DNA of 64,000 nucleotides from Streptomyces sp. ITFR-21 (GTDB lineage Bacteria; Actinomycetota; Actinomycetes; Streptomycetales; Streptomycetaceae): positions 1,149,501 through 1,213,500 of the forward strand of contig NZ_CP134605.1 in assembly GCF_031844685.1 (NCBI RefSeq). Reading direction: 5' to 3'. The notes beneath the pieces are model-generated. The model did not search any database. It was not told the DNA's origin and worked only from the letters and a program-made list of their open reading frames with translations. A program made the position numbers and the translations under genes. The stretch's first letter is position 1, and every line of letters starts with the position of its first letter. Shown here one piece after another: positions 8,123-15,591 of the stretch.

Positions 8123-9325
8123 TCAGCCGGTCCGGGCCAGCGCCGCCAGCCCGTCACGGACCGCGGCGAGATCGGCGTCGGAGGCCAGCCCCGCGTGGTA
8201 CAGCCGCAGTTCGGTGGCGCCCAGCGCGGCGGCGTGTGCCCCGTCCGCGGCGAGCGCGGCCGGGCTGCCGCCCATGCCGGCGACGACCGTGAGGTTGGCG
8301 GCCAGCACCGTGCGCGGACCCCGGTGCGGGACGAGCGGGCCGAGCACCGCCTCACGCGCCCGCGGCCCGCCGGTGCAGGGCAGCACCAGGCCGTCGGTGT
8401 GCCGCAGGATGTGGGCCGGGTCGACGCCGGCGTTGGCGCCGCAGTGGTACGGGACCGGGTCGGCGTGCATCAGCACCTGGAAGCCGGGCGGGGCGACGGC
8501 GCGGACCGCGGCGACGGTCTGCTCCTGGAGCGAACGGGCGGTACGCAGCCGCCAGTCCAGGGTGAGCGCGGCGAACTCCGCGCCCAGCAGGGCGGCGATG
8601 CCGTCCGGGCCCGCCGCCCGTGCCGCCTCGGGCCGGCCGGCCCAGACCGGGTCCAGGGCGCGCCGGACGGCGGCGGCCAGGTCGCCGGGGTCGGCGCCGC
8701 GGGCCGCGTAGCCGTCCCGGCAGTGCGGGCAGAAGCACAGCGACATCAGGTACTGGGCCGCGTCGCCGAGCGGGACGCCGGCGGTCTTGTCGTGGGCGTG
8801 CAGGTGGGCTAGGCCGTACCAGCCGAGGGACTCCAGTTCGGTGCCGGCCGCCCCGGGGCGTACCGCCGCCTCGGCGGCGAGGTCGACCAGGTAGCGGCGG
8901 ACCTCGGGCCCGGCCACGCAGGGCGCCCACGGGTAGCGGTCGCCGTAGGCGTTGACCACCGAGGTGTGCGGATGCTCGGCGCCCAGCCGGGAGTTGTGGG
9001 CCAGCACCACCCAGGTGTGCACCTCCAGCCCGGCGGCCCGCAGCGCGTCGGCGGCGGCGCCGTGCGCGTCCTCGGCCGCGGCCCAGCTCCCGGCCGGATG
9101 GGGGCGCAACGCCCGGTCCCGCCAGCGCTGTTCGCCGGGCGGGTAGAGGACGGCGGCGTACTCGGCGGTGACGACGCGGTGGCGGGGGTGGCGCGGGGTG
9201 AGGGCCCGGGTGGAGTGGTAGGCGGCGGCGAGGGTGACCTGCCGGACGCCGAGGCCGGCGACGCGGCCGGCGGCCTCCGGGTCGCCCACGACATCCCACG
9301 GGTAGAGGAACACGGAGGTCTTCAC
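8123..9325 (-). CDS. uncharacterised TIM-barrel-like protein next to kdgD
   Basis: 400 residues; I do not recognise a named family with certainty. The start, MKTSVFLYPWDVVGD (GTG at 9325), and phrases such as VRQVTLAAAYHSTRALTPRHP, HTWVVLAHNSRLGAEHP and FQVLMHADPVPYHCGANAG suggest a beta/alpha barrel like those of glycoside hydrolase-like or sugar-processing proteins. Strand ends carry conserved-looking His, Asp and Glu residues (ELESLGWYGLAHLHAHDK). A CxxC pair occurs in LCFCPHCRDGY, perhaps a metal site. It lies 27 bp downstream of kdgD on the same strand, so the two are almost surely co-transcribed, pointing to a role in uronic-acid or aldarate metabolism. No signal peptide is visible, so it is probably cytoplasmic. 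Confidence 0.7.
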   Translation of the reverse strand: MKTSVFLYPWDVVGDPEAAGRVAGLGVRQVTLAAAYHSTRALTPRHPRHRVVTAEYAAVLYPPGEQRWRDRALRPHPAGSWAAAEDAHGAAADALRAAGLEVHTWVVLAHNSRLGAEHPHTSVVNAYGDRYPWAPCVAGPEVRRYLVDLAAEAAVRPGAAGTELESLGWYGLAHLHAHDKTAGVPLGDAAQYLMSLCFCPHCRDGYAARGADPGDLAAAVRRALDPVWAGRPEAARAAGPDGIAALLGAEFAALTLDWRLRTARSLQEQTVAAVRAVAPPGFQVLMHADPVPYHCGANAGVDPAHILRHTDGLVLPCTGGPRAREAVLGPLVPHRGPRTVLAANLTVVAGMGGSPAALAADGAHAAALGATELRLYHAGLASDADLAAVRDGLAALARTG

Positions 9326-9352
9326 GGGGAGCGGTTCGCCTTCTGTCGCGAA

Positions 9353-10303
9353 TCAGTTGGCGCCGGGGCCGGTGCCCAGCAGCGCCAGGCCCCGCTCGAT
9401 GAGCCCGCCCAGTTCCTCCAGGTGCGCGGGCGACGGCTCCGACAGCGGCGGGCGTACCTCGCCGACGGCCAGGCCGCGCAGCCGTACCCCGGCCTTGACC
9501 AGCGAGACCGCGTAGCCGCGGCGCCGGTTGCGCAGCTCGGCCAGCGGCCGGTAGAAGCCGTCGAGCAGCCTGTTGGCGGTGGTGTCGTCGCCGGTGGTGA
9601 GCGCGTGATGGAAGGCGAGGGCGATCTCGGGCGAGAAGGCGAAGACCGCCGAGGAGTAGAGCAGGACCCCGATGCCGCGGTAGGCCAGGCCGGTGAGTTC
9701 GGCGGTGGGCAGGCCGTTGAAGTAGAGGAACGCGCGTCCGGGCAGGTCGGTGCGGACCGCGCTGATGATGCGCTGCATCAGGTCGAGGTCGCCGACGCCG
9801 TCCTTGAGGCCGATGATGTTGGGCACCTTGGCGAGTTCGACGACGGTCTCGGGGGTGAAGACGGCGTTGTCCCGCTGGTAGACGATGACGTCGAGGCAGG
9901 TGCCGGCGGCGAGCGCCGTGTAGTGCCGCCGCAGGCCGTCCTGGTCGGCGACGACGAGATAGGGCGGCATGGCGAGCAGTCCGTCGGCGCCCGCCGCCTC
10001 GGCGAGCCGGGCGTAGCGCAGGGCGAGCGCGGTGCCGTAGCCGGCTCCGGCGACCACCGGCACCCGGCCGGCCGTTTCCTCGACGGCGGCGGCGACGCAG
10101 GCGCCGAACTCCTCGGGGGTGAGCGCGTGGAACTCACCCGTGCCGCAGCAGGCGAAGACCGCGGCCGCCCCGGCGTCGACCCCGGCGCGGACGTGGGCGC
10201 GGAAGGCGTCGAGGTCGAGGCCGCCGTCGGGGCCGAAGGCCGTCACGGGGAAGAACAGCAGGCCGTCGAGGCGGTCGGCGAGTGCGGGTGAGGGTGCGGT
10301 CAT
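9353..10303 (-). CDS. kdgD: 5-dehydro-4-deoxyglucarate dehydratase (DapA/NAL family)
   Basis: 316-residue class I aldolase-type barrel. The Schiff-base Lys is in IIGLKDGVGDLDL and the catalytic Tyr in VIVYQRDNAVFTPE. LLFFPVTAFGPDGGLDLDAF is the family's usual opening and FACCGTGEFHALTPEEF the substrate-carboxylate loop. The YQRDNA...LKDGVGD wording is that of 5-dehydro-4-deoxyglucarate dehydratases, which dehydrate and decarboxylate the keto-aldarate to 2-oxoglutarate semialdehyde. Udh is divergent and the matching semialdehyde dehydrogenase lies nearby, completing most of the oxidative hexuronate route. I prefer ATG at 10303 (MTAPSPALADRL), preceded by a GGGGA ribosome-binding site; a longer in-frame start at 10366 would run through the operator region. 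KDG aldolase or another NAL-family activity is the alternative. Confidence 0.85.
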   Translation of the reverse strand: MTAPSPALADRLDGLLFFPVTAFGPDGGLDLDAFRAHVRAGVDAGAAAVFACCGTGEFHALTPEEFGACVAAAVEETAGRVPVVAGAGYGTALALRYARLAEAAGADGLLAMPPYLVVADQDGLRRHYTALAAGTCLDVIVYQRDNAVFTPETVVELAKVPNIIGLKDGVGDLDLMQRIISAVRTDLPGRAFLYFNGLPTAELTGLAYRGIGVLLYSSAVFAFSPEIALAFHHALTTGDDTTANRLLDGFYRPLAELRNRRRGYAVSLVKAGVRLRGLAVGEVRPPLSEPSPAHLEELGGLIERGLALLGTGPGAN

Positions 10304-10333
10304 CGGGTCCCCAGTGAGTACGTGTGCGCTCAT

Positions 10334-10394
10334 GTGATTCACGTCCATATTCATGAACGCTGCCACGCTAGGCGAGGCGCCCCGCGGTGGTCAA
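10334..10394 (-). promoter_or_regulatory. kdgD promoter with palindromic operator candidates
   Basis: Reading leftward, TTGACC (10389-10394) and TAGCGT (10365-10370) are separated by 18 bp, a good match to streptomycete vegetative promoters. Just downstream lie two palindromes, TTCATGAA at 10350-10357 and GTGATTCAC at 10334-10342, well placed to block transcription near or after the start site. The regulator is unknown; the IclR protein encoded at 4388 is a candidate. Confidence 0.5.
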
Positions 10395-10468
10395 GCCGAC
10401 GAGCGGGCCGGTAGGACCGTGACGAGCCTGCCACGCGAGCCCGTGGTACCCGATATGCGTCCACCTAC

Positions 10469-10492
10469 ATGAACTTGATTCATGCCTATACT
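10469..10492 (+). promoter_or_regulatory. udh promoter/operator candidate
   Basis: A perfect inverted repeat, ATGAA-5 bp-TTCAT (10469-10483), abuts a -10-like TATACT (10487-10492) about 85 bp upstream of the udh start. A repressor bound here would overlap the -35 to -10 spacer. The half-site resembles the TTCATGAA palindrome on the kdgD side, suggesting one regulator for both genes. Confidence 0.45.
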
Positions 10493-10577
10493 CGCCCGTG
10501 TCGTCCGCCCGCGAAAGGCGCCGGCCGGCCGCGCCCCGCGGACCCGGCCGGCGCCGGTGAGACCGAGGAGACCCCGC

Positions 10578-11396
10578 ATGCCCGCCCCCCGTACCGTCCT
10601 GCTCACCGGCGCCGCCGGCGGCGTGGGCACCCTGATGCGCGACCTGCTGCCGCCCTACGGCTACGACCTGCGGTTGTTCGACGCCCGGCCGGTCCCCGCC
10701 GGCCCCGGCGCCCAGGGGGCGGTCACCGCCGACCTCGCCGACCGGGACGCGCTGCGCGCGGCGGTCCACGGGGTGGACGCGATCCTGCACCTGGCCGGGA
10801 TCTCCGGGGAATCGACCTTCGAGCGGATCCTGCGCGCCAACATCGAGGGCACCTACCACCTCTACGAGGCCGCCCGTGAGGAGGGGGTGCGCCGGATCGT
10901 CTTCGCCTCCAGCAACCACGCGGTGGGCTTCACCCCGCGCCCGCTCGGCGGCGACCCGCTGATCCCGGTGGACACCCCGCGCCGCCCGGACACGTACTAC
11001 GGCCTGTCCAAGTGCTTCGGCGAGGACCTCGCCCAGCTCTACGCCGACCGGTACGGCATCGACACCGTCTCGGTCCGGATCGGCGCCTGCTTCCCGCGGC
11101 CGAGGACGGTGCGGATGCTGTCGGTGTGGCTCAGCCCGGCCGACGGCGCCCGGCTCTTCCACGCCGCGCTCACCGCCGACGTCACCGGGCACACCGTCGT
11201 CTACGGAAGCTCGGCCAACACCCGGCTGTGGTGGGACCTCGGTCCCGCCCGGGCGCTGGGCTACCGGCCGCGGGACGACTCCGAGCCGTTCGCCGCGGCC
11301 CTCGTGGCCGAGCAGGGCGAACTGGACCCGGCCGACCCGGCGCACGCCAATCTGGGCGGGGCGTTCTGCACCGACCCGCCCGTCCGCCGGCCCTGA
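10578..11396 (+). CDS. udh: uronate dehydrogenase-like NAD-dependent epimerase/dehydratase family protein
   Basis: 272-residue extended short-chain dehydrogenase. The nucleotide-binding loop is TGAAGGVGTLM (about residue 12). The catalytic set is Ser in VFASSNHAVGF and YxxxK in YYGLSKCFGEDLA. ATFERILRANIEGTYHLYEAA-type wording and the C-terminal WWDLGPARALGYRPRDDSEPF match the bacterial uronate dehydrogenase group, which oxidises D-glucuronate or D-galacturonate to the aldarolactone. Divergent kdgD supports this. The ATG at 10578 has GAGGAG 7 bp upstream; an upstream in-frame ATG at 10482 lies inside the operator palindrome and is unlikely. A lactonase and an aldarate dehydratase, needed to connect Udh and KdgD, are not obvious in the window. 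Another sugar-nucleotide epimerase activity is possible. Confidence 0.78.
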   Translation: MPAPRTVLLTGAAGGVGTLMRDLLPPYGYDLRLFDARPVPAGPGAQGAVTADLADRDALRAAVHGVDAILHLAGISGESTFERILRANIEGTYHLYEAAREEGVRRIVFASSNHAVGFTPRPLGGDPLIPVDTPRRPDTYYGLSKCFGEDLAQLYADRYGIDTVSVRIGACFPRPRTVRMLSVWLSPADGARLFHAALTADVTGHTVVYGSSANTRLWWDLGPARALGYRPRDDSEPFAAALVAEQGELDPADPAHANLGGAFCTDPPVRRP

Positions 11397-11402
11397 GCCG
11401 GA

Positions 11403-11437
11403 GGCTGCCGGGCCGCCGTCTCAGCGGCCCGGCAGCC
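11403..11437. terminator. bidirectional terminator overlapping the response-regulator stop codon
   Basis: GGCTGCCGGGCCGC (11403-11416) and its exact complement (11424-11437) form a 14-bp perfect stem with a 7-base loop. It follows the udh stop by 6 bp. On the other strand it includes the last codons and stop (TGA, in the loop) of the receiver gene. Confidence 0.8.
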
Positions 11438-11861
11438 GTACCACCGAGACGAAGAAGTCGTCGATCTGCCGGACCGCCCTGATGAACTGGCCGAGGTCGA
11501 CCGGCTTGGTGACGTACGCGTTGGCGTGCAGCTTGTAGCTGCGCACGATGTCCTCCTCGGCGGAGGAGGTGGTGAGCACCACCACCGGGATGGTGGCCAG
11601 CTCCGGGTCGCCCTTGATCCGCTCCAGCACCTGGCGGCCGTCGTACTTGGGCAGGTTGAGGTCCAGCAGGATCAGGTCGGGCCGCACCGCGCCGATGTGG
11701 GCGCCGCGGCGGTAGAGGAAGTCGAGCGCCTCCTCGCCGTCGCGCACCACGTACAGGGAGTTGCGGATCTTGTTGTCCTCGAACGCCGCCCTGGTCATCA
11801 GCTCGTCGCCGGCGTCGTCCTCGACCAGCAGGACCTCGATCGGCTCCACGTCGTCGGTCAT
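11421..11861 (-). CDS. single-domain response regulator (Rcp1/CheY-like receiver)
   Basis: 146-residue stand-alone receiver. The acidic pair is in [11 protein letters not shown], the phospho-accepting Asp in [13 protein letters not shown], the conserved Thr/Ser in [13 protein letters not shown] and the Lys in [14 protein letters not shown], so all catalytic positions are present. The D-x-N-L-P-K-x-D-G form and the absence of an output domain place it with phytochrome-type Rcp1 receivers, which relay phosphate by protein contact. Its ATG overlaps the stop of the upstream kinase remnant (ATGA), indicating translational coupling. Because that kinase has lost its DHp region (see the next entry), its normal phosphodonor is probably gone. 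It could be phosphorylated by another kinase or be on the way to decay. Confidence 0.87.
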   Translation of the reverse strand: MTDDVEPIEVLLVEDDAGDELMTRAAFEDNKIRNSLYVVRDGEEALDFLYRRGAHIGAVRPDLILLDLNLPKYDGRQVLERIKGDPELATIPVVVLTTSSAEEDIVRSYKLHANAYVTKPVDLGQFIRAVRQIDDFFVSVVRLPGR

Positions 11862-13037
11862 TCGGGCTGCGCTCCCTCGGTGCTCGGGGCCGGGTCCGCG
11901 GGGGCCGGGCCCGGCAGGGTGAACCGGATCCCGGTACCGCCGGTGTAGGAGGTGTCGACCATGATTCTGCCACCGTGGTGCTCGATGATCTTCCGGCACA
12001 TGGCCAGGCCGCTCCCGGTCCCCTCGTACCCGTCGCGGCTGTGCAGCCGCCGGAAGACCACGAAGACCTTCTCGTTGAACTCGGCCGGGATGCCGACGCC
12101 GTTGTCGGTCACGGTGAAGGCGTACCAGCCGTCCGGCCCGGTACCGCTCCGCACCGTGATGACCGGCGGGCGGTCGGCGGAGCGGAACTTGACCGCGTTG
12201 CCGACCAGGTTCTGCCACACCATGGTGAGCAGCGTCGGGTCGCCGGTCGTCGAGGGCAGCTCGGCCGGCCCGGTCGGGGTGACGATCCGGCCCTCGAAGT
12301 CACCGCCCGCGGCCCGCAGCGCGTCGTCCCGCAGCCGGTCCGGCGGCCGTCCGACGATCTGCCGCAGCAGCAGGGCCAGGACCAGGGCGGCCGCCAGGAA
12401 GCAGGCCGGCATCGCCAGGAACACCATGTCCCGTTCGCCCTCGATGTGCCGCAACTGCTGCTGGCTGCGCACCCGGTCGGCCAGCAGGTGCGAGTCCTCG
12501 GCCGCGTACAACTCGCGGATGCGGTCAAGTGCCTTCTTGCCGCCGTCCAGCAGCGCGGCGTCGGAGGCGCGGGGCAGCCCCCGGGCGGGCGTGCCGGACG
12601 AGCGGACCCGCGTAGTCCGGGCGCCACCGGGCCGCGGCGTCCTGGAGCGCGGTGAGGTCGGCGGCGGCGCGTTCGGCGACCAGCATCTGCTCCAGCAGCC
12701 CGGTGCGGTCGGCGATACCGGTGCCGGCCAGGACGACCACCGGCGCGCCCGGGGCGTCCCGCAGCAGCCGGGTGACCGCGTCGACCCCGAAGGCGTCGGG
12801 CAGGTGCAGGTCGAGCAGTACGCCGTCGGGCGCGGGCCCCCCGGTGAGCAGCGCCACCGCCTCCGCGAGGTTGCGGGCGCGCAGCAGCCGGGGGGCGGCG
12901 GGGCCGTCGCCGAGGTACTCCTCGGCCAGCAGCGCGTCGCCGTCGTCGTCCTCGACCAGCAGCACCGACTCCGGGCGGCCGTCGCGGCCGGGTACGGCTC
13001 TGGCGTCGCCTCCCGCGGGGTCGCGCGACCGCGGCAC
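11858..13037 (-). pseudogene. rearranged receiver - sensor histidine kinase fusion, frameshifted and lacking the phosphoacceptor domain
   Basis: Reading leftward from a GTG at 13037, one frame encodes a receiver start (ESVLLVEDDDGDALLAEEY, phospho-Asp in LLDLHLPDAFG). It stops matching a receiver after VVVLAGTG, before the conserved Lys. It runs straight into what looks like the second half of a CHASE3-like sensor (LLEQMLVAERAAADLTALQD). Near 12580, at a G/C run, the frame breaks. The adjacent frame carries the rest of the sensor (LLDGGKKALDRIRELYAAED), one transmembrane helix (about 12360-12430), the beginning of HAMP (GGDFEGRI), then jumps at [15 protein letters not shown] directly into an HATPase_c domain ([30 protein letters not shown]). 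The HisKA/DHp segment with the phosphoacceptor His is missing. I read this as two internal deletions plus a frameshift in an ancestral PP2C-receiver / hybrid kinase locus. A sequencing indel could explain the frameshift but not the missing domains. Confidence 0.75.
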
Positions 13038-13353
13038 CCGGATCCGCGCGGCACCCGTCGGCGACCCGGCCTGAGCAGGGGCGCCGAGCCCGCCGCGCGC
13101 CGGGCTTGTGTGTGCCAACTCCCTCACCCTCCAGCATGCGGCCGCCCACCGGCAGATGACGTGGGGCCGAGCGTACGTGACGCGTCCTTCCCCGCACCCG
13201 CGGCAACCCCGTCGCACCGGCGGTCCGGGCGCGCCGCCGCTCCGCGGGCGCCTCCCGTCGCACCGCACGCCTCTTCGTATGCCTCCTGGACGGGCCGGTA
13301 TCCCTGCCGGCCTGGTAATGGAACCGCAAAGCGGAGTCGGTCGTTACCGGGGC
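13038..13353. other. intergenic between the divergent kinase remnant and the TerD gene
   Basis: No family-like coding sequence was seen. Somewhat AT-richer patches near 13120-13180 and 13310-13345 may hold the two divergent promoters. Confidence 0.35.
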
Positions 13354-14568
13354 ATGAACGCTATGACGCCTGGCTCGAATGTGCCGCTCGCCGTACCCCG
13401 GGTGACTGTGGAAGTCACCGCCGGCGTGCGGCTGGATGTGTCAGGACTGCTGCTGGGTGCCGACGGGAAGGTCCGCTCGGACGACGACTTCGTCTTCTAC
13501 AACCAGCCGCAGGGCGCCGGGGTGGCCTACCGCCCGGGCGGCGGCTCGGCGCCGGACGCCATCGTGGTGGACACCGCGGCGGTTCCCGCCGGGGTGGACA
13601 AGGTGGTGGTCACCGCGAGTCTGGACGGCGGCGGCGCCTTCGCCGGCGTCACCCCGACGGCGGTCGTGCGCGGTGACGACGGCGCCGAGATCGCCTCCTT
13701 CGCCCCGGCCGGCCTCGGCCCGGAGACGGCGCTGGTCATCGTCGAGGTCTACCGGCGGGGCGGCGGGTGGAAGGTCCGCGCGATCGGCCAGGGGTACGCC
13801 GACGGGCTGGCGGGCATCGCCACCGATTTCGGGGTGCACGTGGACGAGCCGGCCGCCCGCCCGGTCGCCCCGCCCGCCGCCGCCGTACCGCCGGCCTACG
13901 CCAAGCCGCCGACCGGTCCCGCCGCCACCCACCTGCCGCCGCCGCCCACCGCCCCGCCCGCCGCGCCGGCGGCGCCCCCCGCCGCCCCCGGGCGGATCAA
14001 CCTGGACAAGGGCCGGGTCAACCTCCGCAAGAACGAGACGGTCTCGCTGGTCAAGGGCGGCAAGCCGCTGCTGTCCTCGGTCCGGATGGGCCTCGGCTGG
14101 GAGCCGGCCTCCGGCGGCCGGAACATCGACCTGGACGCGTCCGTGATCGCCTACGGTCCGCGGCGCAACCCCATCGCCACCTGCTACTTCGGCAAGCTGA
14201 CGGTGCTGAACGGGGCGATCCGGCACCACGGGGACAACCTGACCGGCCAGGGCGACGGCGACGACGAGGCGATCACCGTGCACCTGGGCGGGCTGCCGCC
14301 GGAGGTCACCGGACTGGTCTTCACCGTCAACTCCTTCTCCGGCCAGAAGTTCAACAAGGTCAAGAGCGCCTACTGCCGGCTGCTGGACGACACCACCGGC
14401 GAGGAACTGGTCCGCTTCGACCTCACCAACGGCGAGGCGCGCACCGGGGTGCTGATGGCCAAGATGGTCAGGCAGTTCTCGGGCGAGTGGGAGATGACCG
14501 CGCTCGGCACGTTCGTGGACGCGCGGACCGCGCGGGCGCTGGAGAAGCCGGGCGCGGGCGCGCTCTGA
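13354..14568 (+). CDS. double TerD-domain protein
   Basis: 404 residues. Domain 1 (about residues 5-175) opens SNVPLAVPRVTVEVTAGVRLDVSGLLLGADGKVRSDDDFVFYNQP and continues with DGGGAFAGVTPTAVV. A Pro/Ala linker of about 45 residues follows. Domain 2 (about 225-400) contains VRMGLGWEPASGGRNIDLDASVIAYG, VHLGGLPPEVTGLVFTVNSFSGQKF and GVLMAKMVRQFSGEWEMTALG. Acidic SDDDF and DLDAS motifs are the calcium-binding signatures of the tellurium-resistance TerD/CABP family, cytoplasmic proteins tied to stress and, in streptomycetes, to differentiation. Two ATGs, 13354 and 13363, are possible; the second has a better-spaced GGGG upstream. The gene stands alone, with no terC or terB neighbours. Its precise role is unknown. 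Confidence 0.87.
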   Translation: MNAMTPGSNVPLAVPRVTVEVTAGVRLDVSGLLLGADGKVRSDDDFVFYNQPQGAGVAYRPGGGSAPDAIVVDTAAVPAGVDKVVVTASLDGGGAFAGVTPTAVVRGDDGAEIASFAPAGLGPETALVIVEVYRRGGGWKVRAIGQGYADGLAGIATDFGVHVDEPAARPVAPPAAAVPPAYAKPPTGPAATHLPPPPTAPPAAPAAPPAAPGRINLDKGRVNLRKNETVSLVKGGKPLLSSVRMGLGWEPASGGRNIDLDASVIAYGPRRNPIATCYFGKLTVLNGAIRHHGDNLTGQGDGDDEAITVHLGGLPPEVTGLVFTVNSFSGQKFNKVKSAYCRLLDDTTGEELVRFDLTNGEARTGVLMAKMVRQFSGEWEMTALGTFVDARTARALEKPGAGAL

Positions 14569-14883
14569 CCGCACGGGCGGGCGGTACGGACAGGCGGACG
14601 GGCGCGGGCCGTACGGGCGCGGGCGCGCTCCGACCGCGGAGGTGACCGCGCGCGGCGGCACGGGCGCGGTTCCACCGCCGGTCCCGCCGCCGCCCGTGCG
14701 GCGGTCCGCGCCCGCCGCCCGCGGGCCGGGCGGCCCGTGGGGACCCGTGGGTGGACCGATCGCCGAAAATGTCATGGTCACCTAAAATTTACCGCTGCAT
14801 GTCTATGCGCATAGACCCGTGGCCGGGACGCTGAGAGGGCACCGCTCACCGCCACCGTCCTCTAGCCACGGGAGCGTTCAGCC
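14569..14883. other. intergenic with a partial duplication of the terD gene end
   Basis: The last codons of the TerD gene (GGCGCGGGCGCGCT, near 14554) recur almost unchanged about 60 bp downstream (near 14613), followed by the same next bases with one difference. The right part (14765-14800) is AT-richer and should contain the promoter of the secreted nuclease. Confidence 0.4.
14801..14816. promoter_or_regulatory. perfect 16-bp palindrome upstream of the secreted nuclease
   Basis: GTCTATGCGCATAGAC is its own reverse complement and lies 68 bp before the ATG, next to an AT-rich promoter-like stretch. It has the size and symmetry of a repressor or activator operator. No cognate regulator is identifiable. 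Confidence 0.5.
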
Positions 14884-15528
14884 ATGCCCAAAGCCCGTCT
14901 CCTGCGCGGCATATGCGCCACCGTCGGATCCGTACTGCTGGCGGCGACCGCGCTGCTGGCCGGCAGCGGCACCGCCCAGGCCGCACTGCCCACCCCGATC
15001 GCCGCCTCCACCGCCCGCAGTTACCTTTCCGCGATGACGGCGACCGCCGAGACGCACTCCTCCACCTACGACCGCGACCTGTTCCCGACCTGGATCACCA
15101 TCTCCGGCACCTGCAACACCCGCGAGTACGTGATCAAGCGCGACGGCGCGAGCGTGGTCACCGACAGCTCCTGCAAGGCGACGTCGGGCAGCTGGACCAG
15201 CGCCTACGACGGCGCGACCACCACCAACCCGTCGACCTTCGACATCGACCACCTGGTACCGCTCGCCGAGGCCTGGGCGTCCGGCGCCTGGTCCTGGACC
15301 ACCCCGCAGCGCCAGTCGTTCGCCAACGACACCACCCGGCCGCAGCTGATCGCGGTGTCCGCGTCCTCCAACCGCTCCAAGGGCGACGACGACCCGGCCG
15401 AATGGCTGCCGCGCGCCTCGTACCAGTGCACCTACGCACGCGCCTGGGTGCAGGTGAAGCACTACTACGGGCTGAGCGTGGACAGCGCGGAGAAGTCGGC
15501 GCTGACCTCGATACTCAACGCCTGCTGA
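14884..15528 (+). CDS. secreted HNH-family endonuclease (GmrSD/DUF1524-like)
   Basis: 214 residues. A Sec signal peptide covers residues 1-33 (basic KARLLR, hydrophobic VLLAATALLAG, cleavage after AQA). The mature protein holds the HNH core: FDIDHLVPLAEAW (Asp122-His123), PQLIAVSASSNRSKGDDDPAEW (Asn163, Lys166-Gly167) and a C-terminal SYQCTYARAWVQVKHYYGL. Four Cys (two pairs: 77/97 and 182/214) could form disulphides, fitting an extracellular enzyme. Relatives are annotated as HNH endonuclease family proteins in streptomycetes, with likely roles in scavenging extracellular DNA or in DNA turnover during development. An upstream GGGAG is 12 bp from the ATG. A strong terminator follows at 15551. 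Confidence 0.88.
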   Translation: MPKARLLRGICATVGSVLLAATALLAGSGTAQAALPTPIAASTARSYLSAMTATAETHSSTYDRDLFPTWITISGTCNTREYVIKRDGASVVTDSSCKATSGSWTSAYDGATTTNPSTFDIDHLVPLAEAWASGAWSWTTPQRQSFANDTTRPQLIAVSASSNRSKGDDDPAEWLPRASYQCTYARAWVQVKHYYGLSVDSAEKSALTSILNAC

Positions 15529-15550
15529 CCACCCGCCGCCCGCCGAAACG

Positions 15551-15591
15551 TTACGGCCGCCCCGGTGACCTCACCCCCGGGGCGGCCGTAA
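15551..15591. terminator. strong hairpin terminator after the nuclease gene
   Basis: TTACGGCCGCCCCGG (15551-15565) pairs perfectly with CCGGGGCGGCCGTAA (15577-15591) around an 11-base loop, 22 bp after the nuclease stop. The symmetrical TAA ends mean it can also provide the stop codon of the leftward hypothetical frame. Confidence 0.85.
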
